The position numbers and the translations under genes were made by a program. 27,252 nucleotides of DNA from a virus, in the IMG/VR virus record IMGVR_UViG_3300002134_000093, positions 1 to 27,252 of that record. One strand, written 5' to 3'. This document shows positions 8,370 to 17,491 of the stretch, in pieces. Position 1 is the first letter of the stretch, and each line of letters starts with the position of its first letter. A model generated the notes under the pieces. It saw only the letters and a list, made by a program, of their open reading frames with translations. It was not told where the DNA came from and did no database searches.

Positions 8370-8377
8370 TATTTATA
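8370..8377 (+). promoter_or_regulatory. TATTTATA box, candidate late promoter
   Basis: An exact TATTTATA lies in the 39-base gap after gp6 and ends 4 bases (CTAA) before the ATG at 8382. The left flank extends it to TATATTTATAC. A -10-like box at this distance would place the transcript start at about the ATG, giving a leaderless mRNA. Confidence 0.45.
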
Positions 8378-8381
8378 CTAA

Positions 8382-9506
8382 ATGGCAATTTATAAACTCT
8401 TTCCGACAGCAGATACAACTCTCTACTCAGGGTACGTAAATGCCAACACTGGGTTGGACGAAATACTAGAAGCTAGCACTAACTACAAGATTAATAACCC
8501 TGTAATAGACGGAGGAAATCCACAAGCTTCTAGATTCTTACTACAGTTCGATCACGCAGAACTTATCTCCCTGTTTGAAGATAGAATACAAGACAACACC
8601 TGGCAGGCAGATCTTAGATGCTTTACAGCAAATGTAACAGGACTCTCTAGTACAAGTGTTATAAAAGTAAACGCTCTCGCAGAGAACTGGAATATGGGGA
8701 TAGGGCGATTCTTAGACCTGCCGGAAAATCAAAGCGGGGCTTCCTGGCTATATAGAACATACACGGGAGGGACTCAATGGACAACAGCATCTTATGAATC
8801 CGGAACAACAGGATCTTATAATGTAGAAACTAATAGCGCCTCTAAAGGAGGTGGAACATGGTATATAAGCCCGGAAATATCCTACACATTCAACTACTAT
8901 ACAGATCCAGACATAACTGCTGATATAACCGACATAGTAACTAACTGGTCATCCTCTGCAATTGAAAATTATGGAGTGATAGTACGTCAAGATCCCTCAC
9001 AGGAATTCGTAGATAGTATACATGAGCAAATTACATTAAAATACTTTTCAAGAGATACACATACAATATACCCTCCCCAGATAGAATTTAAGTGGGACGA
9101 TTATGTATACAATACAGGGACCTTAGATACATTAAACACAGTACCAGCTACCTTCAGTATTAGCAACAACCCCGGAGTATTCTACAATGAAAGCGTTAAT
9201 AGGTTTAGAGTAAATGCTAGACCAACATACCCTTCAAGACTCTATCAAACCGGATCATTATACACAACCAATAATGCACTTCCTGTAGAATCCTTCTATA
9301 GCATAAAAGATGTATTTACAAATGAAGTTGTTATTGCTTACGATTCTACCTATACTAAGATAAGCTGCGACCCTACTGGAAGTTACTTCGACCTATACTT
9401 AAACGGATTAGAGCCGGAAAGATATTATAAGATTGAAATAAAAACAACGATCGGGGAAACTGTTCTTATAACAGAAGTAGATGAGTTTAAGATAAGCAAT
9501 GAGTGA
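8382..9506 (+). CDS. DNRLRE-like peripheral baseplate protein
   Basis: A 374-residue protein. The first 225 residues look like a DNRLRE/CBM96-type jelly roll: a PTADTTLYSGY opening, a strand with RFLLQFD, and ITADITDIVTNWSSSAIENYG (about 178-198), the usual strand-helix signature of that fold. Such domains bind glycans in extracellular bacterial proteins. After a linker the C-terminal 130 residues form a beta domain containing RFRVNARPTYPSR, ESFYSIKD and GLEPERYYKIEIKT. I recall that pattern as conserved in this position of environmental T4-like phages (from memory). It lies directly behind gp6, where T4 carries gp7 and gp8, so it is probably an outer wedge part that may touch host surface sugars. 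The receptor role is inference. Confidence 0.72.
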   Translation: MAIYKLFPTADTTLYSGYVNANTGLDEILEASTNYKINNPVIDGGNPQASRFLLQFDHAELISLFEDRIQDNTWQADLRCFTANVTGLSSTSVIKVNALAENWNMGIGRFLDLPENQSGASWLYRTYTGGTQWTTASYESGTTGSYNVETNSASKGGGTWYISPEISYTFNYYTDPDITADITDIVTNWSSSAIENYGVIVRQDPSQEFVDSIHEQITLKYFSRDTHTIYPPQIEFKWDDYVYNTGTLDTLNTVPATFSISNNPGVFYNESVNRFRVNARPTYPSRLYQTGSLYTTNNALPVESFYSIKDVFTNEVVIAYDSTYTKISCDPTGSYFDLYLNGLEPERYYKIEIKTTIGETVLITEVDEFKISNE

Positions 9507-9870
9507 GAATATTAATATACAGGTAGTAAATTATAATAAAGAACAGTTTGGAAAAGCTGTAAATACTCAATTCACTCAATTTGGAGTTACAGCAGTAACA
9601 GTAGAAACTCCTTCTGACACTATTGATATTCCCGGATTCTTCACTGCATACGATAGACTATTCTTAGAGATACCTAAAAGTGGAGAGATAAACTCTCATC
9701 AATACTTAGCGAATAAGAGCGGGGAGTACGCCGGCGGAGCGGATATAAGTGCGGAAGTACAAGCATTAACTGCAGAGGTAACTCAATTGAGAGAAGAGAA
9801 CTTATCATTACAGGGACAGGTAATAGAGTTAGCTAACACGACAGCAGTATTAGCAAAAAGCATAAGATAA
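9499..9870 (+). CDS. Small virion protein with C-terminal coiled coil
   Basis: A 123-residue protein that I do not recognise. The first 70 residues look beta-rich and globular (INIQVVNYNK, FTQFGVTAVTVETP, IDIPGFFTAYDRLFLEI). A glycine-rich hinge (GEYAGGADIS) leads to a clear coiled coil (about 86-123) with heptads VQALTAEVTQLREENLSLQG, which suggests a trimeric or dimeric connector. It overlaps the preceding gene by 8 bases and the following one by 1 base (TAATG). This tight coupling with two baseplate/fibre proteins points to a shared assembly. It could be an accessory factor for the 1037-residue protein that follows. Confidence 0.72.
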   Translation: MSENINIQVVNYNKEQFGKAVNTQFTQFGVTAVTVETPSDTIDIPGFFTAYDRLFLEIPKSGEINSHQYLANKSGEYAGGADISAEVQALTAEVTQLREENLSLQGQVIELANTTAVLAKSIR

Positions 9871-12800
9871 TGGCAGAACCAATAGTAACATCACTAGGCA
9901 CAAGCACTTTAGATAATACAACAGTAAGTACACTGCTCCCTACAGATGGAGCTAATGTAGGAAGTTTTGAAGTAGCTGGAGTTTTTGATCCCACCACTGA
10001 CATAATTCAAGCATACCTATACGACTTTAACAACACTTTCATATCAAGACTAACCACCTCCTATAATGTTACAGAAACAGATCCTACATCAGGGATCACT
10101 TCTATAAGCATAGACCCGGGAAGAGATTTAACAGTAAACGGGTACACTCAAGGGAGGTACAATACACAATACAACTTTATAGCTCCTTTAATTAAGAGTA
10201 ACCCAAACCTATTCATATCCGAGATATCTTTAGACAGGACAGAACTTAAAGTAAATAGCAGTAACTTAGTAGAAATACAGCTAAGAGCAATATACGAGCA
10301 ATTACAGACAGGGCTTACATCAAGTACCTCCTTTGCAGGATTGTACTTAGACTTTGGATCTAATCAAATACAACTAGCAGTTAATGTAGGATTTGAGGAC
10401 GGTACACTTCTTCTGAAACTATATCAACCTCTACCTACTACATTCGGAAGAAGTTCAAACTTCAACCTAGTAGAGAAAGTATCAGATTCAAATACCTTTA
10501 GCGTAATATATCCAGCTGAAGAAGTGCAAATGCCAAAAGGAAAAACCTTAAGAGGTCCTAACTTTAACCTTAAAACAAGCACACAGACAAACACTACTAC
10601 CGAATATCAGACATACACAAGTTTAACAACAGCTTCAGCGGCTGGAATGACAAATAGACTGCAAAGTGTATTAGCGGAAAATAGAGCAGAATTGAATACA
10701 GACTATAAAGACTATGAAAACTTTATATTCTTTAGCTCAGCTGAAACAAGATTAACAAACTTCAACTATAAAGCAACCCTTCTAGAATCATACACAAGCG
10801 CAATAAACACCTTAGACGGGCTCACCAACACACCCGCTACAGAGTTATCATCTAGTAAAGCATTCTACGAGAATGAGATAGATAGTATCACTCGAAACTT
10901 CGATGGATATGATTACCACCTCTACTATGAAAGCGGATCTACAGCATGGCCGAAGCAAAATGCCTCACCGCCATACATACCGTACTCTTATAGCTCCTCA
11001 GTAGCAACAAACTGGCTTACCGAACAATCCGGTATCGCCATCTTATATGACAATAATAATAGGAATAACTTATATAATATATTCCCTACCTACATAATAG
11101 ATGACGAAAGTAATGCACAATTCAAACTCTTTACAGAGTTAACTGCTCAAATGTTTGATGAAATCTGGTTATATACGGATGCATTAAAAAATAGACAAGA
11201 TGCAGATAACAGCTTAAGCGGAGGTATTTCAACCGACTTAGTTGCCGATGCGCTAAAATCTTACGGTATTGATTTATATGAAAGTAGCTTCACTAACGGA
11301 GATCTATTCACTTCTCTACTAGGAATAACAGAAGCAGGAGGAACTCTACCTTCAACAGGAAGTGAAGTAATAACTACATATGTAACCTCCTCCGCAGAAA
11401 CTATACCTTTTAATGATGCTCAAAAGCTAATCTACAAGAGACTCTACCATAACCTACCATACCTGCTTAAAAAGAAAGGAACAACATCAGGCTTAAGAGT
11501 ACTTCTAAACTGCTTCGGTATACCAGATACAGTATTAAGAATCTCTGAATTTGGAGGGAAAGATAAAAACACAAACACTTGGGACTACTGGTATAACGAA
11601 TTTAACTACTCTTTTAATACATCAGGATCAGGGTACATAAGTACACCCTGGGAAGGTGGAGCATTTGTGAGTACCTGGGGAGCAGCCAGCCCAATAGAAT
11701 TACCTTTAGTATCAGGGAGCGTATATAATATGACTGTAGATTGGGGAGATGGAACACCTATCGATACAATAACAGCTTGGGATGATGTATTAAAGACACA
11801 CAACTACGCGGTATCCGGATACTACGATATTACAATAAGAGGTACAATAGGAGGTTTCGCATTCAACAATACAGGATATAAATCTAGCATTACAGATATA
11901 AAAGAATTTGGACCTTTAGAACTAAGTACAAGTGCTTCTTTCTACGGAACCAACCTATTAGGATTAACATCTGCGAATTATAACCTAACCGCTATAGACG
12001 ATCCCGCTATATCCACAACAACATTAAAAGATACTTTTAGAGGAGCCTCGATAGTTAAAGGAAATTTCTCTAACTGGAGAATACAAAACGTTACTAGTCT
12101 GGAAAATACCTTTAGAGATGCAGAAGATTTTGATAGTCCTTTGACAGATTGGGACGTTTCCAACGTAACTACTCTAAAAAGTACATTCGAAGGAGCTGCT
12201 GCATTTAACCAACCCCTAAACTGGGATACCTCAGGAGTAACAACCTTTAATAGTATGTTTAAAAGCGCTTCTGCTTTCAACTCCCCGCTAGGTTTCGATA
12301 CAGTCTCTGGAACTAACTTTGCATACATGTTCAATGACGCTATCGCATTTAATCAAGATATCGGATCATTTAACATGGAAAACGCAACAGATATAAGTTA
12401 TATGCTGAAAGGAGCCACATCATTCAACCTTCCCCTTCTGAACTGGAATAACAATAGTTTTCAGACCACATCAAATACATTTGCAGGAACTAGACTATTC
12501 AACCAGAACTTAGGAGGATGGGATATGACTGCTGTAAGCAATACTAGCAATATGTTTGCTGAAGCTGTATCATATAATAATCAAGGAACAGATTTAAACA
12601 CCTGGGACTTACTCGGCGTTACGAACGCTTCCGGAATGTTCTACTCTGCCTCTGCTTTCAACCAGTCTTTAGCCTGGAACACTTTAACGTCTTTGCAGAA
12701 TGCAGATGAGATGTTCTATAATGCAGCAGCATTCAACCAAGATATATCAAGCATGCCTATACAAAACCTACAGACTGCATGGAAGATGCTAGATGGTACA

Positions 12801-12983
12801 AGCTTTAGTCAAACCAACTACGATACTTTACTAGTCACATGGGCAGCCCTCTCACCCATACCACCAAACATATCCTTTAGCGCAGCAGATACTAACTACA
12901 CAATAGCGACTAGTCAGATCGCGAGAAACGTATTGACTGGTGGACCTAATAATTGGTACATAGTAGATAAAGGAGGATTATAG
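9870..12983 (+). CDS. Large baseplate/fibre protein with PKD and BspA/DUF285 repeats
   Basis: A 1037-residue mosaic. Residues 1-594 form the phage part: beta-rich to about 230, then mixed helical, ending with LYHNLPYLLKKKGTTSG and LLNCFGIPDTVLRISEFGG. I recall that segment as highly conserved in large tail proteins of related phages (memory, unchecked). From about 595 the character changes. A PKD-like domain follows (VDWGDGT at 623-629, then THNYAVSGYYDITI). After it come about eleven 25-residue BspA/DUF285 repeats (from about 718; core MFxxAxxFNQ, W, VT). A typical cap ends the protein (YDTLLVTWAAL, then NNWYIVDKGG). PKD and BspA modules are surface adhesion parts in Bacteroidetes and mycoplasmas. 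Here they probably form a host-recognition tip. The protein ends where its expected downstream half begins as a separate gene. Confidence 0.82.
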   Translation: MAEPIVTSLGTSTLDNTTVSTLLPTDGANVGSFEVAGVFDPTTDIIQAYLYDFNNTFISRLTTSYNVTETDPTSGITSISIDPGRDLTVNGYTQGRYNTQYNFIAPLIKSNPNLFISEISLDRTELKVNSSNLVEIQLRAIYEQLQTGLTSSTSFAGLYLDFGSNQIQLAVNVGFEDGTLLLKLYQPLPTTFGRSSNFNLVEKVSDSNTFSVIYPAEEVQMPKGKTLRGPNFNLKTSTQTNTTTEYQTYTSLTTASAAGMTNRLQSVLAENRAELNTDYKDYENFIFFSSAETRLTNFNYKATLLESYTSAINTLDGLTNTPATELSSSKAFYENEIDSITRNFDGYDYHLYYESGSTAWPKQNASPPYIPYSYSSSVATNWLTEQSGIAILYDNNNRNNLYNIFPTYIIDDESNAQFKLFTELTAQMFDEIWLYTDALKNRQDADNSLSGGISTDLVADALKSYGIDLYESSFTNGDLFTSLLGITEAGGTLPSTGSEVITTYVTSSAETIPFNDAQKLIYKRLYHNLPYLLKKKGTTSGLRVLLNCFGIPDTVLRISEFGGKDKNTNTWDYWYNEFNYSFNTSGSGYISTPWEGGAFVSTWGAASPIELPLVSGSVYNMTVDWGDGTPIDTITAWDDVLKTHNYAVSGYYDITIRGTIGGFAFNNTGYKSSITDIKEFGPLELSTSASFYGTNLLGLTSANYNLTAIDDPAISTTTLKDTFRGASIVKGNFSNWRIQNVTSLENTFRDAEDFDSPLTDWDVSNVTTLKSTFEGAAAFNQPLNWDTSGVTTFNSMFKSASAFNSPLGFDTVSGTNFAYMFNDAIAFNQDIGSFNMENATDISYMLKGATSFNLPLLNWNNNSFQTTSNTFAGTRLFNQNLGGWDMTAVSNTSNMFAEAVSYNNQGTDLNTWDLLGVTNASGMFYSASAFNQSLAWNTLTSLQNADEMFYNAAAFNQDISSMPIQNLQTAWKMLDGTSFSQTNYDTLLVTWAALSPIPPNISFSAADTNYTIATSQIARNVLTGGPNNWYIVDKGGL
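12021..12830 (+). repeat. BspA/DUF285-type tandem protein repeats
   Basis: About eleven degenerate units of roughly 75 bases code for 24-28 residue repeats. The clearest are STFEGAAAFNQPLNWDTSGV, SMFKSASAFNSPLGFDT, NMFAEAVSYNN and GMFYSASAFNQSLAWNT. The conserved positions are Met/Thr-Phe, Ala, Ala-Phe-Asn-Gln and a Trp/Phe-Asp/Asn pair. The DNA copies are too diverged to be recent slippage products. The unit pattern matches the DUF285 (mycoplasma/BspA-like) leucine-rich-like repeat family, which is known from secreted bacterial surface proteins. Confidence 0.85.
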
Positions 12984-12991
12984 TATTAAAC

Positions 12992-12999
12992 TATTTATA
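12992..12999 (+). promoter_or_regulatory. TATTTATA box, candidate late promoter
   Basis: An exact TATTTATA in the 20-base gap ends 4 bases (ATAA) before the ATG at 13004. It would give the downstream half of the apparently split tail protein its own transcription or translation start. It shares spacing with the boxes at 5718, 8370 and 20631. Confidence 0.45.
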
Positions 13000-13003
13000 A
13001 TAA

Positions 13004-15772
13004 ATGCCAAAAGCAAAGAGTATACAATTTAGGTTTAAATCGCCAGTAGCTTCAATAAGCACACCCCCCTCCCAGTCTCTACTTGTAAGTATAGACAACT
13101 CAGACTATACTCAATTTGCAGCAGTACTAGAACATACCATAGCAGCAACCAGCGGATCCTACTCAGGCTCAATAATCAATCCGGACAGCGTATATGGGAC
13201 TTTAAAATTTATACACGAAGATATAGCCTTATCTGCCAGTATTGAATTACCTTTCCTAAATGGAGAATGGTGGTCTACAATGATAACTCAAGAGACGATT
13301 AGCGGAGGTTATAGTTATACAATATATGCAGGGAGTAAAGTCTACGATGGTGTAGACGGAAACACAGTCGGCTTTCAAGCTTCTGCATCATTCACCGGTT
13401 CTTTAGACTGGAAAAGAGTGGCTAATAACTACCTTCCCGGTTCCGGTTCTAGAGATGTACTAGGAGAAACCTATATACCTTTCACAGGGTCAGTACAGGA
13501 GTTAAGATATTTCTCAACCGTAGTAACAGAAGATCAGTTTAGAGATTACGTTCAAGATTCTAATTCAATAGAAGGAAGTAGTGGATTGTTCTTTAGAGCA
13601 GCATTAGGAGGAGAGTTATTTACAGCATCAAGTTCAATCCATCCAAGAGCAGGAGGATTCGGAAAAGTTAACTCCTTTACCTCCGGGAACGGATTTACTA
13701 TTGTAAGCGGAAGCTTTACACCTAACTACGAAATCGCTCTAGTAGATCAAGTACTAAGCGGGGTACGTAATAGAGTATCAGACAAGATAAAACAAGGTAA
13801 CTTAGTAATGCCTTCAAACTCGACAGAGTTTAGCAATATACCAATAGGTAGTGTATTATCATCTACCACATCATTGCAGCAAAGATTACAAGTAAGCCAG
13901 AGTTTCTCTAGAGATGTTAACTACTTAGAAGTAGCACTATCACCCCAGAATGAAATAAATGATGATATAAACGCAACATATGGCTACTTTAACATAGGGG
14001 AATATATAGGAGACCCGGTAAATTATACATCAACAGCAACAACCTACCCTTTATTAGAGAATTTAAAAAATTCATACTTTATTAAGTATAACACTGGATA
14101 TAACTTAAAGGACTATATAAGATTATCAAAATACTACGACAATGCAGTATTTCAGATGATAAAAGATTTCGTTCCAGTAAGAGCAGGAATAGCTACAGGA
14201 GTAGTTATAAAACAACATTTACTAGAGCGTAATAGAGTTAGACCTGCACAAGTATCCTATGAGGATCTACTATTAACAGGTTCAATCAAACCCCAGTCAA
14301 GAGGGTATGAAGAAGGAACTATTGAAGTATTCTCTGGAGGTCCGGGAGGATCTGTAAATAGTTTAGTAGGGCCGAATCAAGCCTGGACTGCTTCTTACAA
14401 CTCCCCTATAGGACTTGTAACACAAGTAGAATCCTCTCAATACGAATTTTATAACGGAGAATATTCCGGGTCTGTAATAACAGCTCAAATCTCATATTCA
14501 CTCAACGAAGAACCATTACTGAATAATGTATCTGCTGCAAGACTCTCTACATTCTACGAAGATGTAGACTACTCAACATCTGTAAGTACACCAGTAAACC
14601 TAGACTTAATACTCTCCGGCTCTGCAATTAAAGCATCAGTACCGGATTCAAATTACACTTCTTTAAGGAGCATAACACCTAGGTATTTAGGAAGTAAAAA
14701 CACAGGAGAAGTAAACTACAGTCAATCCTTCTCACCAGTTACAGTAGCAGCAGGCTATCCAGTAGATAGTAAGACACCTTGGTTTGCATTCTTTAACGGA
14801 ATATACAACTCTGTAGAGCTAGGGTCTGGAGTAGGAGGGAGCGTCAACGTATCCGCCCTTATAAATGCAGAAACATCCGATGTAATTACATTAACTAGTG
14901 ATAATCAAAATATTGATTTCCTAGGACAGCTCTTTAAGAACGGAGACTTCCCTGCAATAATACCCGCACTAGCGGATATTATATTAGAAGGACAGGTAGA
15001 AGTCCAAGCAGCAGGAGAAATATACCAAACTATTTTAATGAAGTCCGGAAGCATAGGCACCGGTTATCAAGGAACCTACTATCCTTCCGGAGCACTGTCA
15101 TTTAACTACTCAAGCCCTAGCCAATCTCCAGAAAACTTCTACGCTGGAGTAGGGATGACTCAATCGTATGTAGGATCTGATACCTACATCTACGGATATA
15201 ATAGAACAACCTCCCCCGTATACGAGGCAGGTTGGATGGCTTTCTTAACTGCAGACCCTGCAGGAATAGGCGCTGCTAACTTCCCTAGCACTGTACAAGG
15301 TTTAGGTAACATATACATATACAATAAATCTTCAGGCTCGTATTCACAGGAATACCTCTCAACTATTAAAGACACATACTTCCCAATCAAACCCACAGAC
15401 TTTATAAGAGTCGGCTCTAGCGCTTCGATAGATATACCGCAACGTGGTGGGGAAGCAACACTCTCCTCTCTTGAAGTATTAGGACAACTAAAGACTATAG
15501 AGTGGGGTGGATTTAACTCCCCAGCCCCTAACACAGGACAAGCTAGTGCAAGTGTTGTTGCTCCTTTCGAAAACGATGAAGGTTTCGCTAATATAAACAA
15601 CCAATCCTTTAGGGTAATTCGAAGAGTTCCTTCTGAATTCTATGTACTAGTAAAGACTAAACCGAACGCATTCACAGGAGAAGGACTCCTCCTACCGCAT
15701 AACTTCGATACCACATACGATGCTAGACAAGTCGCAACAACTCTAGGATTTATAAAAAAGACTCAACTTTAA
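13004..15772 (+). CDS. LamG-like large baseplate/fibre protein
   Basis: A 922-residue beta-rich virion protein. Residues about 1-200 resemble a concanavalin-like LamG fold: SIQFRFKSP, SVYGTLKFI, LPFLNGEWWSTMI, FTGSVQELRYFS, and FRAALGG at the end. Such domains bind sugars or protein partners. A helical segment (about 365-410) contains SYFIKYNTGYNLKDYIRLSK and FQMIKDFVPVRAG, probably the part that anchors it in the baseplate. The rest is Ser/Gly/Tyr-rich beta structure with a C-terminal domain (RVIRRVPSEFYVLVKTKP). The protein starts abruptly at the first LamG strand, with no leader of its own. That suggests it was once fused to the end of residue ~594 of the preceding gene. A TATTTATA box precedes it. 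It is probably part of the host-contact apparatus. Confidence 0.78.
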   Translation: MPKAKSIQFRFKSPVASISTPPSQSLLVSIDNSDYTQFAAVLEHTIAATSGSYSGSIINPDSVYGTLKFIHEDIALSASIELPFLNGEWWSTMITQETISGGYSYTIYAGSKVYDGVDGNTVGFQASASFTGSLDWKRVANNYLPGSGSRDVLGETYIPFTGSVQELRYFSTVVTEDQFRDYVQDSNSIEGSSGLFFRAALGGELFTASSSIHPRAGGFGKVNSFTSGNGFTIVSGSFTPNYEIALVDQVLSGVRNRVSDKIKQGNLVMPSNSTEFSNIPIGSVLSSTTSLQQRLQVSQSFSRDVNYLEVALSPQNEINDDINATYGYFNIGEYIGDPVNYTSTATTYPLLENLKNSYFIKYNTGYNLKDYIRLSKYYDNAVFQMIKDFVPVRAGIATGVVIKQHLLERNRVRPAQVSYEDLLLTGSIKPQSRGYEEGTIEVFSGGPGGSVNSLVGPNQAWTASYNSPIGLVTQVESSQYEFYNGEYSGSVITAQISYSLNEEPLLNNVSAARLSTFYEDVDYSTSVSTPVNLDLILSGSAIKASVPDSNYTSLRSITPRYLGSKNTGEVNYSQSFSPVTVAAGYPVDSKTPWFAFFNGIYNSVELGSGVGGSVNVSALINAETSDVITLTSDNQNIDFLGQLFKNGDFPAIIPALADIILEGQVEVQAAGEIYQTILMKSGSIGTGYQGTYYPSGALSFNYSSPSQSPENFYAGVGMTQSYVGSDTYIYGYNRTTSPVYEAGWMAFLTADPAGIGAANFPSTVQGLGNIYIYNKSSGSYSQEYLSTIKDTYFPIKPTDFIRVGSSASIDIPQRGGEATLSSLEVLGQLKTIEWGGFNSPAPNTGQASASVVAPFENDEGFANINNQSFRVIRRVPSEFYVLVKTKPNAFTGEGLLLPHNFDTTYDARQVATTLGFIKKTQL

Positions 15773-15782
15773 ACAAAACATA

Positions 15783-15790
15783 TATTTATA
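15783..15790 (+). promoter_or_regulatory. TATTTATA box, candidate late promoter
   Basis: An exact TATTTATA in the 36-base gap is extended to TATATTTATAATA. Here the ATG (15809) lies 18 bases beyond the box, so the transcript would carry a short leader. The motif is the same as in the neighbouring gaps. Confidence 0.42.
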
Positions 15791-15808
15791 ATAAATAAAA
15801 AGTACATC

Positions 15809-16468
15809 ATGGGCTTTCTTAACAACACCGCAGTAACGCTAGACGCTATATTAACTAAAAAAGGAAGAGAACTTCTCGCAAGAGGAGACGGCTCCTTTAG
15901 AATAACTCAATTTGCATTAGCAGATGATGAGATAGACTACACACTATATAACCCGAACCATCCATCAGGATCAGGCTTCTACGGTGAAGCTATTGAAAAT
16001 ATGCCTCTTATGGAAGCATTCCCGGATGAGACTCAAATAATGAAGTATAAGTTAGTAACTCTACCTAGAGGAACAGCTCGTATGCCAGTATTAAGTCTTG
16101 CGGATAGTCAGATAACATTAACACAAGGAGCATCTACAGTAGTAAGTCCGCAGACCTTAAACTACCTTTCTTCTGCAACCACATATGAACCTTCAGGATA
16201 CACATTTACAATATCCGATGTAAGGCTCCTAAACTCTTTCGCAGCAGCAGGAATAGATACACCGGAAGTGCAAAACTTAAACTCCACTTCAACAATAGGT
16301 ACTCAAGTATCTAAAACAGTAGTAGGAACAACTTTAAGCTTAACTGCTACTACAATTAATACTTTATTCGGAGCAGTAAACACTACCTTAACAGCAACCC
16401 TACAAATAGTAGGAAGAGACTCAGGAGCTAGATTATCAATACCTGTAACAGTTAGGAAGAAAAATTAA
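15809..16468 (+). CDS. Conserved T4-like phage virion protein
   Basis: A 219-residue protein. The N-terminal third (MGFLNNTAVTLDAILTKKGR, ELLARGDGSF, FALADDEIDYTLYNPNHPSG) is a pattern I recall as widespread in structural regions of environmental T4-like phages, though without a settled function. The KKGRELLARGDG and ALADDEIDY motifs lie within residues 18-48. The last 125 residues are threonine- and serine-rich beta structure resembling an Ig-like domain (TLTQGASTVVSPQTLNYLS, then TLTATLQIVGRDSG), which suggests an exposed decoration or fibre part. It has its own TATTTATA box and heads a three-gene run with the two paralogues that follow, spaced 13 and 5 bases apart. Baseplate-associated location is inferred from context. 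Confidence 0.75.
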   Translation: MGFLNNTAVTLDAILTKKGRELLARGDGSFRITQFALADDEIDYTLYNPNHPSGSGFYGEAIENMPLMEAFPDETQIMKYKLVTLPRGTARMPVLSLADSQITLTQGASTVVSPQTLNYLSSATTYEPSGYTFTISDVRLLNSFAAAGIDTPEVQNLNSTSTIGTQVSKTVVGTTLSLTATTINTLFGAVNTTLTATLQIVGRDSGARLSIPVTVRKKN

Positions 16469-16481
16469 ATAAAAAGATAAC

Positions 16482-17486
16482 ATGTCATATAAAAGATTAG
16501 ACCCGGAAGATTTCTTAGTTAGTATAGACTCTATAACCAGCACAGTCTGGTCAGGTAATACACCAACACTAATTACTTTTTTTACGTCCTCAACAACTAG
16601 TACAAACGACACATACTATAAGAACGTATATAAAGATAGTTCAAGGACTGATGTAGAATTTGCAATCTCTTACGGAGATAAACTAGGCTCAGGGAGTACT
16701 AACTTCAACGACCTAGTACCTTACATAACCCCTACAAGAACCGTTTACGGTCAATTTAGAAATTTAATATACGGAGACGAAAATACTGAATTTAACTTCG
16801 GAGGAACAGATTCTGAGACTTTCTGGGCAATTACAGTAGATAGAGCAAGATATAAAGAAAAACTACTACCAGGTACATTTAACCTCTCAATCTCTGGTTC
16901 AAGTGGCGATGGTCTAATATACTTAACAGACAACTCAGGAATGGTAGCAACCGATACTTATCTAGACTGCGGGAGAGTATATCAAATAATATCAGGTTCA
17001 AATGGAACTTCCTACAACGGTGGGACAGGATACTCTGCTACCCAAGGATCTTTCGGATTATATCTTCCAGACATCTCAACACTCATACTAAACCCAGCAG
17101 CTATAGCGTACCACACAGGCGTTACTCCAAACAGAACTTCTAACTCAGCAGGAGATAATATCTCTCTAATGTTTGAAGCTATCTCTGGATCGATTGCAGG
17201 ATTAGGTACAGGCTTTAGACTAAACAGCGAAGAGACACTAACATCCGATTACGTATTTGTAAGAGCAAGAAACTCCGAACTAAATTACTCAGAGAATCCT
17301 TCTTTCATATCAGGGTCTACAGGAGATGTTCTTTATGCTTCTTTCATAAACTCTCCACAGAGCTATGTAACAACTGTAGGACTATATAACGATACAAATG
17401 AATTGCTAGCAGTAGCTAAACTCTCAAAACCATTAGTAAAAGATTTCACAAAAGAAACTTTGTTAAGAGTAAAATTAGACTTTTAA
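16482..17486 (+). CDS. Tail/baseplate structural protein, paralogue A
   Basis: A 334-residue beta-rich structural protein. Recognisable segments are TVYGQFRNLIYGDE (about 86-99), the helix-strand unit ARYKEKLLPGTFNLSISG (about 123-140), and a conserved C-terminus (TTVGLYNDTNELLAVAKLSK) near residue 300. The same KL-PGTF unit and GLYND.NELLA.AK..KPL ending recur in the next gene, so the two are tandem paralogues. The C-terminal motif may be the docking surface that both use on the virion. There is no signal peptide or enzyme motif. Exact location in the tail is not known; the context is outer baseplate or fibre. Confidence 0.75.
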   Translation: MSYKRLDPEDFLVSIDSITSTVWSGNTPTLITFFTSSTTSTNDTYYKNVYKDSSRTDVEFAISYGDKLGSGSTNFNDLVPYITPTRTVYGQFRNLIYGDENTEFNFGGTDSETFWAITVDRARYKEKLLPGTFNLSISGSSGDGLIYLTDNSGMVATDTYLDCGRVYQIISGSNGTSYNGGTGYSATQGSFGLYLPDISTLILNPAAIAYHTGVTPNRTSNSAGDNISLMFEAISGSIAGLGTGFRLNSEETLTSDYVFVRARNSELNYSENPSFISGSTGDVLYASFINSPQSYVTTVGLYNDTNELLAVAKLSKPLVKDFTKETLLRVKLDF

Positions 17487-17491
17487 GATGA

